From Pagrus major (lineage: Eukaryota; Chordata; Actinopteri; Spariformes; Sparidae): a stretch of 64,000 nucleotides of DNA. Positions 1 to 45,610 of the stretch are shown piece after piece (the first letter of the stretch is position 1; the number at the start of each line of letters is the position of its first letter). Location: NCBI RefSeq assembly GCF_040436345.1, contig NC_133215.1, positions 25,285,806 through 25,349,805 of the forward strand, in the 5' to 3' direction. Under the pieces are notes generated by a model. The model worked only from the letters and a program-made list of their open reading frames with translations. It was not told the DNA's origin and ran no database searches. The position numbers and the translations under genes are program-made.

Positions 1-3000
1 CCTCCACAAACGCACACAAATCTTGACTGTACAGACGACGCTCCAAGGATATATGCTTTACTACTCGCATAATTATGCAAACACTTCCCATGAGCTACAC
101 TAAACCCTAATATGGGACATGCAACTCAAACCAGGCTGTACTGCAAATGGCAAAGGCCAAATGTCAGAGCAGAAGGCTGCTGCTCACAAAGCTCCAGGCA
201 TGACAGCCATTAAAGAGTGAAAGCCAACTCTTTATCCACAGTAATTTACGGCTGATGAAACTGTCGCCCAGTGCTGTCCCACGGGGTCCGTTAGGTCCCA
301 ATTGTAACTGGCGAAAGCTATAAAGTGGAGGCGGGGCATGTTCAATGATTGATCACTGCAGACATGTGGTGCCTCTGCCATGTGTGATGGGCGTTGTAAT
401 TCTTTGTTGTTGTGACAGCTTCTTTTGTTGTAAGGCTGTCCAACTTATTCAGTTTTTGCAGACTAGACAAAATCAAACTTAATAAAGAACACGTGCCACT
501 TCATAGATGTGGTACTCAAGAAAATAATTTGCCTAGCTGTAAATTTACCGTTTCTAACTGTGAGGCTACTCACTATAGCCTCACAGTTAGAAAGTCCTGG
601 GTATGATTCTTGGCTGGGGCAGAGACTCTGCATGGAGTTTTCCCAAACATCAAAAACATGTATACTAGCATGTACAGTACATCAGGTCAGTGCCCTAGAC
701 CAAGGCACTGACTTAGAGGTGGAGCACCCTCAGGATGACTTGATTGTAACCAACAATCAAGCCATACCCAACAAAATGACACAATAAACCTCTCCTCCAA
801 TAATACTTATAATGGACCTTTTTTGTTTTCTTATAAGTGCTAGTTGACATGACACGTTCAGCACAAACATTCAGAGGTCTGCTGCTCCGAGTTTCTATTA
901 TGTTGTTTCGTGCCTCAATCAAGCAGCTGCTAGCAGACAGCACCAGCAGGGAGGAGATATACGCTGCAACCTTGGTGTGGATGGAGAAAGTCTCTCTGGA
1001 AGAGTTGTTGCTGAACTACTTGTGCTCCAAAGTTGCGCCAAAGATGAATTAATCAATCTTTGCCCATTACGAGGTCAAATCAAGTTAACCAATAGATAGT
1101 AGAGCAACAACAATTAGCTTATTAATCTGTTGAAATATGAAAATTAGTTGGCAACTATTTTGACAATCGATTAATCTTTTGGAAATTTTTCGAGCAAATA
1201 TGTCAAACAGTTTGCTGGTTCCAGCTTCTTAAGTGTAACAACTTGCTGTTTTCCTTTGGCTTTCAGGACAGTAAATGAAAGGTCTTTGGGTTGTGTAGTG
1301 TTGGTGGCACAAAAGACGCAATTTGAAAACATCACTTTCAGCTGTGGGAAATTGTGATGAATATTTTTCACAATTTTTACATTTATAGACTAAACAATCA
1401 ATCATGAAAATATTCGGGAGATTAATCAATAACAAATATATTGATTAGTTGCATCCCTAATAGACAATATAGACACACAGCAATAGTATATTTTATTTAG
1501 ATTCATTTTGGCATTTTTAGCAATATATTAGCTAAACAAAACTCCCGCAAAAACTTTACTTGATAGATGTTTGGCTTTTCTCACCAACCACTGGGTAACA
1601 TTGTTGTTTGGTACTGGACACAGTGTGTACAGTGAGTTTATCAGAGCTTTTGTGACAGCTGCCTAAAGGTTTTGATGAGACCAGCTCACACTCAACCATA
1701 CAGTAAATGTGCAGGCAATAAAACCAAAACAATGAGCTACAAGAGACTAAAAGTTAAGTCTCTGTGATCTTTACGATTTCAATCCATTTTAATATCAATA
1801 GCACTGATTGATGGTTTAACAGAGTGTTATTGTATGATATGTTTAAGCCTTAATTTTACTAGGCTAGCAAGTTTCTATCCAGCAAGTTTCTCTGACCCAT
1901 CTGCTGTCTGCTGTTGTAAATCAGTCCCAACAGTGTCTAGTAAACCCAGTTTAGCCTACAGGAGTCGTCTGCCGGCTAATGTTACATGTTTTTCTGCTGC
2001 TGAGGAAATAAATTCCTAACAACCTCCCAACTTCATAATTGGATCACAAAGTCATCTGTCAAGCGGCCAAGAAACACTGACTATCATATTATATCAAAAA
2101 ATGACTAGCCTGAAGAGACTTTAAAAGTGTTCAGAAATGTTGGAGGAAATCATTTTTCCCCTCAGGTCAAACCAACCGCTTTAAGAATACGACTGACGTA
2201 TTTCTAAGTATTTATGTGTAACTTTCCAGTGTTTACCATACCTGTAACTACCTCCATGTAAAAGGTATTCAATACAGTTTTATAGTGTACCTTTTTAAAT
2301 CGTCACAATGAATTTATGCAGAACCAGGAGTTTCAAACAGAGGGCTACACTTTACAATGAGGCTCATTTGACCTTTTGACCAAGGCAAAAGTTCATAACT
2401 TGCCTATCTCTTCAAACTAAAACTAATGCTGTCAAGATACCTGTCAAAAAGACATTTTCTAATCCCAATTACACAGAGCACACATGCATCTACCAAGAGA
2501 AATGTCGCATCAAATCTTCCAACAAAGCATAAAGCAATCAGTAAGAACTTCAGGTTATAAAAAAATATTTACTGCACAATCAAAGGCAGTCGGTTCAGAT
2601 TGGTGTGTGCGGTCATAAGCTTACTTATGGGTGCTGTGGCCAAGGAGATGAATGTCTTTATGCCTCTGCTAATTCATGTTTTCATACTTAGTATTTGAAT
2701 TGAGCACCCGTGTCAAACAGTTTGTCACTCACCCTTTATTTTCTCTTGCAGGCTCGCTTGATCATTACTCTACACAGAACCGAACACTGACTGCAATAAA
2801 CAAAATAAAATCTCTCTTCAAATGAACGGAGCCGCTTTAGGAGGGCCAGCCTGGAGACTAGATTAGCTACAGTTGACATCTATTTCTGATGCATAGTATG
2901 CCATGAATCAAGTGACATTTGATTTGAGAATAAGCTTGATGTCTTGGGCAGACTTTGCCTTATTTGAGTATGTAAGATGATCATGGTCTTAGATCTCACT

Positions 3001-3613
3001 GTGTCTCTATCATGTCATCAGGTCTCTGATGAAAAATTCTCTCTAACATTACAGCGTCCTACAAAAAGCTGTTTACTGCCACATGCTTTCAAGCAAATAA
3101 AAGAAATGCTTTTAGCCAACACGTACATATGCTCAGTTGCAGGTGTGGTACACCAGGTTACAACTTAAGCAGTCTTCAGCATCGGTGCTGCAAGACATCC
3201 AAGTTTATGATGTTGAACAATGTTTAAGTTGTCATTACCTGTTTCAAAGAGGCTTGGATACTACAGTTTGTAGTGCTGTTGAATTACACTGCGTTATGTA
3301 TTTTTTGGAGGTAGGATCTATTCCCAGATTGTTTTGAGGCTGCATTAGCAAAAGACAAGTGTACCTAATAGGCTGGCATTTGAGTATACAGGGTAGGTCC
3401 TTTTTATTACACGCTCACCACAGAACCAAACCATAACACTGCAGTAAAACCACACTTCACAGCTCAGCACACCTGGCTGACCCCATGACTTTAAACTGTG
3501 TTGCATGGGTGCTCAATACACGTAAGAGACACCACCACACGGGGATGTTAAATGTAAATCTTCATGATATCGGTGTTTAATGTTACATGTGCAGACAGTG
3601 TTGAGGCCTTTAC
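1..3613 (-). other. crebbp: crebbp intron 1 (partial)
   Basis: This is non-coding DNA downstream, on the minus strand, of the crebbp exon 1 splice donor. I see no second crebbp exon, so intron 1 is longer than 3.6 kb and the rest of the gene lies to the left of the window. It holds one copy of a dispersed repeat (about 1100-1462) and otherwise AT-rich sequence without recognisable structure. The short ORFs here have no family resemblance. Confidence 0.75.
1100..1462. repeat. Dispersed repeat, family A, copy 1
   Basis: This block is clearly related to the one at about 59435-59705. Both contain a run like 'acaaaagacgcaatttgaaa', then 'gggaaattgtgatga', then 'tagactaaacaatcaat'. It starts and ends in AT-rich sequence built from 'gattaatc' motifs and closes with 'ttgcatccctaa', an end typical of an abundant teleost non-autonomous DNA element as I remember it. 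There is no coding capacity. Confidence 0.6.
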
Positions 3614-3701
3614 CTGGTCCATCAGACGCTGACAGGGCAGGTGAATTCAGCTTCGGCCGCTTAGAGTTGGGAGGTCCGACGTCCAGCAGGTTTTCAGCCA
3701 T
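3614..3701 (-). CDS. crebbp: CREB-binding protein, coding exon 1 (partial gene)
   Basis: First coding exon of the histone acetyltransferase and transcriptional coactivator CBP, a nuclear protein that binds phospho-CREB and acetylates histones. The peptide begins MAENLLDVGPPNSKRPKLNS, which matches the N-terminus of CBP; p300 begins MAENVVEPGPPSAKRPKL. It holds 29 codons plus one base (88 nt) before a GTAAAG donor. I recall the mammalian exon 1 having the same 88 nt and phase 1. It includes the basic SKRPKL stretch, a likely nuclear localisation signal. The ATG (3701-3699) is chosen by homology; the open frame extends upstream without an ATG. Neighbour order (adcy9, then srl) supports crebbp over ep300. 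Which teleost paralogue (a or b) cannot be told from 29 residues. All other domains (KIX, bromodomain, HAT) lie outside the window. Confidence 0.88.
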
Positions 3702-3794
3702 AGCTGCTGTCTTGTCCGGCTGGTTGCTTAAGTTGATATATATGATTAGCTTATGGCAGGGAAGTTGCTCTATCAACCCGAACCTTCCCGGTTA

Positions 3795-3895
3795 GCACAT
3801 TAGCAAGCTGGTAGCCTGCTAACGTAAGCTAACTGGCTAATAGCTAGCTAATTGCCTGCTACCAGCTAAGTTAACTGTTAGCGTTAGCTACTCCT
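3795..3895. repeat. GCTAAC/TAGC low-complexity patch
   Basis: Dense irregular repetition of 'gctaac', 'tagctagc' and 'gttagc' on both strands. The same flavour appears at about 48170-48530. It is simple sequence rather than a gene; such patches are common around teleost promoters. Confidence 0.7.
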
Positions 3896-4132
3896 TGCTG
3901 TGAGAGTCAGAGTCTTTCAAAAGAGATGCAATAGCGCCCCGCTTCGCCACCGCCATTCACCCCATGATAATCCAACACCCAACACCCACATTATCATCGT
4001 TAAATACCCCAAAATAAAATATTCCCCATGTAAAAATCTAACTTCAGAATGACAATCCAATAAAATCAGGTGAATTGCTGCATTCCCGGGGAAAGGTCGT
4101 AATTTCTAGATGTTCCAAGTGCCCATTTTTCG

Positions 4133-4140
4133 TGACGTCA
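4133..4140. promoter_or_regulatory. Full palindromic CRE (TGACGTCA)
   Basis: TGACGTCA is the consensus CREB/ATF site. It lies 432 bases upstream of the crebbp ATG, inside the CpG-rich region where such sites tend to be functional. Because the encoded protein is the CREB coactivator, autoregulation is possible, but that is inference. Confidence 0.6.
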
Positions 4141-4498
4141 AATTTCTTCATGCAACAATCGCGCGAAGCTCCACAAAAATGCACAATTGCATAAAAATGC
4201 TGTATTTTTGCAAATCACTTCGAAAGTCACGGTCAGCTCTCCGTAGGTCCACGGTAAACAATACTGCTCCCGGACGGCGACAGGGGCTGAATCGCCGCAC
4301 TCTGAAGGGGAAATCAGATATACGGAGCTTTTTTGCCCGACGACCACCGATCCAATTCCCGTTTTTTCGCACAAAATGTCTCCGAGGCGATGTTAAGATG
4401 TCGTTTTCGGGGGAAGGACGTTGTCATAACGCGGTTAGGATGCTCGATTTCTACGTAAAAACCAGTGTTGGACCGAAATCCTAATTCCGAGCCACGAC

Positions 4499-4509
4499 AA
4501 GATGGCGGC
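4499..4509 (+). promoter_or_regulatory. YY1-type motif (AAGATGGCGGC)
   Basis: AAGATGGCGGC is the extended YY1 consensus, typical of sites close to start points of CpG-island promoters. It sits about 800 bases upstream of the crebbp ATG in plus orientation. The ATG inside it opens a 65-codon ORF (4502-4699) with no recognisable homology, which I do not call a gene. Confidence 0.5.
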
Positions 4510-4699
4510 TGTTGATTCCTTCGATACAAAAAAGTTTTTTTTTTCTTTTCCAGATCGGCTGTGGAGGGGGAGGGGCCGCGCTATCACGCCCTACGTGAAA
4601 ACAGCGCTGCTGTCCACCGCGGGGGGCGCTGCAGCACCGCTGGAGACGCACACGAGCGATTTACAAGCGTCACTTCAGTCATTTGTAAGTCAGTTTTAA

Positions 4700-7600
4700 T
4701 CATACATAATTATCCAATTATGTATGAAATAAAATAGAAAGGTGTTTTTAAAATGAGTGCTAAATAGATTATTAAAACTAATTTTGCGCACTAATTATAG
4801 CTCTTTGTTTGCTATTTTCAGTGCTACTTAAACTTTTAACCCTAATTGTAATTTTTTAATAACATCCTCTAGATATTGAATTCACAACAGTTATGACACA
4901 AGTAGAATGCCATCATGGTGGTAGGGTTACCTGTCTTTTTTATTTTAAGGAAAGAAATTAAAAGGCAGGTATATATTGTCACCTGGACTTACATGATGTA
5001 ACCTTGAGTCTGAGGTAAACATTTCACAGGATCTGGATTTAAAATAAAAATAATAATCATAAGATTTTTCGCAATCACAAAAGTAAGAGGTTTGCGACAA
5101 CAAAATACACAAAAGATGCCAACCCTCAGGTGGTGGCTATATGGTTTGCTGATTTCCTTTTGATCACATTTAATAAACTCTTCTGTTTGACTTTTTCCCC
5201 ACTTCATGTCCCGTCTTGAGATGTACCACTCTTTTTTTTTTTTTTTTTTTTTTTGCTTTTGTTTTGCTGCTAAGAGTGAGAACTACATATGTCCAAATCT
5301 AAATTATAAATAATATAGGTTCTGGTAGTGAATATTTAGTAAAATATACTGTAGATACACAATGAATGAACGACAGTGTTGGGAACATTTGGCCTTTTGT
5401 TTTTAAATCACTCAGCCATTTAAAAACAAAACAAAATGGCTATTCTGTCGGATTATTGGGTAAATCGGCATATATGGTTTGACATGAACTCATCTATATA
5501 TGTCATAGTGCACTCAACTGTTTTCTGCTTGGAGATTTATTTCTCTCACACTGAAAAAAGGAGTAATAAAATCATAACACTCACACTTTCTCAAATAGAC
5601 ACTCATTGAATCAATTTCATAATACGTGTTCATTTTTCATTGTTTTCTGGCAAAAATCTGACACATGCACATGTATAAAAAAAAATCATATGTGACACAA
5701 AATAACTGCATATGTACAAACACTGAGTGCTTTGTGCAAATGTGTACAGATTACGATCATGTGTTGATAAATGATACATGGGTAATGTGCACAAAACATA
5801 CATAATACATCTCATTCATGAACATAAAACGAATACACAAAGATTTTAAATCAAACAACTCTGTCTAATTTTTGTCCCAGTGTAATAAAAACACATACGG
5901 GTTGAACTGACTAGAAAATTAAAATGATGTGGAGCTGTCACCATTTAAATGAGTGATTAGGCTATGCTGTTTTGCTGTGATGATTTAAACCAGTGCTAAT
6001 AAAACACTCGTGCCCTTTATGCCTCTCCCTTATTTTTCTTTTACAAAGCACAATCACATTTCTTCAACAATACAGGCCTCACTGCAATTGGCTGTTTTCT
6101 GGACTGGTCTTTCCCTCTGCCAGAATGAAAACAAATATTTTCATACAGACATCATCCATCAGAGAGGAACAAAATCCAAGTAGCCTTAAATGAGCAAAGC
6201 TTAGTGAATTGAAGAATCCTGCGTGTTGGCGACACATGCTTAATTTTCAACATGATCAGAGGAAGAACGATGTTGAAATGAAATAAAAGGATGGCAGCAT
6301 GGTGCAGAATCAAAAATGAAGTGTGTCCAGCAAAGAAGAAAGCTGCTCATTCGTTCCCATGCAGACAGGTCACACACACTTCTCCCCCCATTGTATCACA
6401 GATCACAGAGCCAGCAGAGTTCACAAATGTATTCATGCCGTACAGATGTGCACTGCTGGAGAGGCTAACGTCTGTCAATGCTGTGCATATTAGGGCTACA
6501 GTGATATGGCCAGAAAATCCCAGAGGATTACCTAACAACGTGAGGGAGAAGGGTAATCTGGAAAATGTGGGGGGAAAATTGATACCCGATCCTCTCATCT
6601 GTTTTCATAACTTAGTGTGGTATAGTGTATTAGGTTTGGCAAACTTGAGCGTGTTGAGAGTCTGTGTACAACTAGAGGGATGTGCCTGTTGCCAACAAAA
6701 CAGACCTCATGTAGCTTTTTTTGTGTCTCAATCCGGAGTGACAGCTCCTGGAGAAACCTCTTCAGACTTTTCAGGATGCTCGTGCTGCTGGAGTTATCAT
6801 GATCATTTGATACAAACAATCACAGCTCACACACGCTGATTAAACATATTTCAAATTCAAAAGGCACTGGTTGTGTATGTTCGGAGTGCACAATGGCAGA
6901 GGTAAACAAAGATGCTTTTAATGCTACAGATGGAGACGGCTACATAAACACAGATGGTTCATCCTATCTCTGAAAGATGTGGCGGTGATATGAGTTTGCA
7001 GGATCATGATACAGATTTCAAACGTCAGGGCTGTTTTGTCTCCATTTGAATGTCGCTTTGTGCGTGTAATTCCTCTACAGCAACAGCAAAAAGCACGTAA
7101 CCTGGTTCCTTTTGCATCCTATTACACTGATCTTTTGATGTTATTGACTTTGGAGTAAAAGTTAAATATTTTTCTCACAAACACACACGTGCACACACAC
7201 GCACACACACACACACACACACCAAGTACAAGGGGGAAACAAGTGCTCTCAGGAGTAAAGACAGAGCATGAAGTGAGTTAAGAGCAAAGAGGACTATGGG
7301 AACACCACTGCACCATCCCAGGCGACGGGTTAATGACAGAATGAAAGCACTGGAAAAGAGCAAAAAAAATGGAATTTGTCAAAAACAATTGCATCAAAAC
7401 CTGCACACCAGCATCATTTCCTCAAACATACAATCACAATCTATCCTCATTATGAAAACAGCATGATTAAAAAAAACCTTCTGAAAACCAAAATACTCAA
7501 AAAATACAGTCATTCTTTTAGGCACCACAAAACAATCAGCTAGTTTAGGTTGCACTGCACCTGTAGATCACTCAATTAAAGTGGCACAATTTAAGTATAT

Positions 7601-8165
7601 TGATACAGTAGAGGGCCCCCTCTGTATAAAGGCTGTGACACAGTTTAAAGTCCCTCCCCTTCAACAGCAAATCACACAGCTAAAGGCAGACAATACTTAA
7701 CTATTGAATACATCTATAGTGATGGACTGACCAATGTTTGTTTTTTCCTCTGGCAATGAAGGCAACGGATAGAACGTCACAACATTTGAGTCTGAGGTTT
7801 TACACAAAGTACTATAGAGACTGTACTTGATCTGATCTGTGCTTTGAAACTTTCACCAACAGCATTGTGGACCGCCCTATCATCTATCGAGAACTACACA
7901 GTGATTGTCCCTCACAGTCCCACTTCAAGTGATACTCCACTCAAAATCTTTATAGTCTTAAAGTCTCACCCCATGGTAAGCTTTAAAGGATGAGTCTGGT
8001 GTTTTTATTTGTATTGTAAACAAATCTGATGAAAAAAACCAAACCAACAATGAAAATGATGTTGTCAAGTGTAGTAAAATATCTTATACCTCTGTGCCTT
8101 AGATGTCCAAAAACTAATAAAAACACACAGATGAGCCACATCATCGCACTGGCTGATGTGTCCCT
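4700..8165. other. Intergenic region between crebbp and adcy9
   Basis: AT-rich DNA with no exon I can support. It holds a T23 run (5232-5254), a CA repeat (about 7180-7221) and short AT-rich inverted sequences. About 7850-8300 looks like an old interspersed repeat. The 182-codon plus-strand ORF at 6291-6839 shows no homology, no start context and no repeats, so it is taken as chance. Confidence 0.5.
5232..5254. repeat. Poly-T tract (T23)
   Basis: An uninterrupted run of 23 T. It could mark the tail of a minus-strand retroposed sequence, but no SINE or LINE body was recognised next to it. Confidence 0.8.
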
Positions 8166-8171
8166 TTTATT
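8166..8171 (-). other. adcy9: Candidate polyadenylation signal for adcy9
   Basis: AATAAA on the minus strand, about 1.9 kb past the adcy9 stop codon. Another AATAAA lies at 8798-8803, about 1.26 kb past the stop, inside a repeat. Mammalian ADCY9 has a long 3' UTR, so either could be used; sequence alone does not decide. Confidence 0.25.
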
Positions 8172-10058
8172 ACAATGAACATGGACTCTGTAGTTTTAAT
8201 TTCTAGTCTTTGCTGTGAGAAATACTCACTGGCACACCAAGTTCAGCCATTGAAAATAATCCCCAACAAATGCATAATTCATTCCTGCTTGAGAAACGGG
8301 TGAAGTTGTGATCATGAACTGCAACTTCCCCTGTTTTGTGTATGACCTGGGACCTTTGTTGCACGTCCTTCCCCATCTCTTTCCCTCCTTGTTTCCTATC
8401 ATTACCCTACTGTCTGCCATACTGGGAAAAAGGCATAAAAGAGGGATTAACAGACTGCTGCTTTTGATCTTTTAACAGAATTGAGTAACAATGAAAATAC
8501 AGAATATCTTTTCGCTCTTTTATGCAGTACAGCAGGTGTCTGGCAAGCCTATGATACCCCTTTTCCACCTCATGAGCTCTGGTTCCTGAACTGATTCCAT
8601 CCTAGATTCTTGAACCTTTTGCTATCCAGCACACCAGCCAGCGTTTTCACCCGTTTTGACGGGAACCATTGTAATAAGACTATAATAATGCGAACACAAC
8701 TGTGGAATCTGACACCCCCACTTCATACTTCAGATCAAGGAAAACCTGCTATTTTGAGGATTCAGCTTGAAACCAACTTTTCGGGGTTCAGAACTAATTT
8801 ATTTTTGGTCGAAATGCTCTGGTTCAAATTTAGGTGCCCAAACACAACCAGTTGCAAGTTGGTGGAAAGGGGACCCGAGTCAGCTCAAATGGAGTGGTTT
8901 GGACCAATGAAAAAACAGACAGGGTTATTTATACCAAGAAGACTGAGACTAAAGAAGAGTTGGTTGCAGAATTGGTTTGAGATGTTTCCATGGAATCAAA
9001 AATCAGTTCAATCAGTCCGTATTCACCATGCTCCATTCAGAAACAAACTACAACCTTTTAACACCCATCTTTCAGGTCTATAGGCATTGCTTAATACTCA
9101 GAAGACGCATCTTGGGTGGAGTATCACTTTGTTAGGTATATTTAAAGTGCCTTCCTGCTTCTGTGACGCTCTCACTTTTCTTCCAAATCTACATTCCCTT
9201 ATCTGATTTGATTTTGTGCTTTTGATTGTACTTGTTGTGACAGACTAGAGCTCTGTTTAAACCTCCTTAAAAGCTATTTGACGGTAATAACTACCAAATA
9301 CAAGTGGTCGAGAAAACACTGTGCAAGACCTGTGCTTAAAATGTGCATTTAGCTGCTACACAACTAAAATCTATGCAGCCTGCTTGGTAGCATGTCCCCT
9401 TTTACCGAGACTCAAGCACAAATGAATACTGTATTAAGCCCTCATGTCAAAGCAGAATACATAAATTAACACTGCTTCATGTGATTCCCTCATTCTTCTC
9501 ATAGTTCCCTGCTCAGCCCGTCATGCTGCACTGGCACTTATATAGAATCTAATATTATTTTCCCTTAAGGTCAAGATTTTGATCAAGTTAAAACAAATGA
9601 TATGGCACAACAATAATGATTGTTTGAAGAAATACTTGCATTGAAAGTAAAAGTATGGAGTAAGAAACCACAGCATGTTCCTTAGTCTACGATTGTTAAA
9701 ACGTTGTTCAGTGTTCATATTTGTTCGTTCACTGTTCTAGTCCTGAAGGCACTTAATAACAAAAACGAATAAGGAAAAAAAACACCAACAACACTTCCTT
9801 CCATCTGAATACATTTCAGCCTTCTCCCCTATACACTGCTGTGCTCAACACAGGTCTAACCCTTCCCATTAAAGACTTTAGCAGCCACTTTTCTGGCCAC
9901 TGTAGCCACTGTTTGGGTTTGAGTGACAAACTATCTCTTCTTCATCAATGCCGAAGACTCTTCACCCATGTCTAAAGGGGGGGGGCCGTCCTGCCCACAC
10001 CTGCAGTCAGTCCTGAAAGGGCAGCAGCTGAGGGCAGCAGGGGGACAGACGACAGGGA
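8172..10058 (-). other. adcy9: Likely adcy9 3' UTR / downstream region
   Basis: Non-coding sequence following the adcy9 stop codon (TGA at 10059-10061). It includes an inverted-repeat element at about 8557-8872, suggesting a transposon became part of the transcribed tail if the distal poly(A) site is used. The extent of the UTR is inferred from the long mammalian 3' UTR. Confidence 0.35.
8557..8872. mobile_element. Inverted-repeat (MITE-like) element
   Basis: The left end reads CCCCTTTTCCACC (8557-8569) and the right end GGTGGAAAGGGG (8861-8872), its near-exact reverse complement. The interior has repeated 'gaacc/ggttc' motifs as in an abundant teleost non-autonomous DNA element (hAT-like, from memory). 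A 157-codon ORF across it is not transposase-like. I did not find a clear target duplication. Confidence 0.5.
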
Positions 10059-45401
<35,343 letters not shown>

Positions 45402-45571
45402 ATTGACTGGCGTGACGAGGAAAACAGAGGGTGTGCGGGAGAGGTGTAAAATATTAATAATATCTTGTGATGGCGCTCAGGCAATTAGACGCGGTGCGTG
45501 GGTGCCGCGTGTGCACATGTGGCACGAGAGCAGGGAGGAGGCGGCGGCGGGAGAGTGACAGGCAGCAGACA

Positions 45572-45610
<39 letters not shown>

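Larger units (their letters stand above)
3702..4680 (-). promoter_or_regulatory. crebbp: crebbp 5' UTR / CpG-rich promoter region
   Basis: Directly upstream of the crebbp start codon lies a stretch unusual for this window. From about 4085 to 4660 it is rich in CpG dinucleotides, while flanking DNA is AT-rich. It contains a full CRE palindrome and a YY1-type motif (listed separately) and CCAAT on the plus strand near 4055. The part nearest the ATG (about 3790-3900) is a low-complexity patch of GCTAAC/TAGCTAGC. No TATA box in good minus-strand position was seen, as expected for a CpG-island promoter. The transcription start is not defined by sequence alone. Confidence 0.6.

Noticed and set aside
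3513..3776. Longer crebbp N-terminus starting upstream of 3701
   Set aside because: The open frame extends upstream only by non-ATG codons; the conserved CBP N-terminus starts at the ATG used. Downstream of 3614 the frame is intron after a GTAAAG donor.
4110..4484. 124-codon plus-strand ORF upstream of crebbp
   Set aside because: It lies in CpG-rich promoter DNA where stop codons are scarce by composition; no homology.
4502..4699. 65-codon ORF starting MAAVDSFD
   Set aside because: Its ATG is part of a YY1 motif; no homology, and it ends in random AT-rich sequence.
6291..6839. 182-codon plus-strand ORF
   Set aside because: Longest unexplained ORF in the crebbp-adcy9 gap, but no ATG context, no domain, no compositional bias and no splice signals.
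8610..9083. 157-codon plus-strand ORF
   Set aside because: It overlaps the inverted-repeat element at 8557-8872, has no ATG at its start and no recognisable domain.
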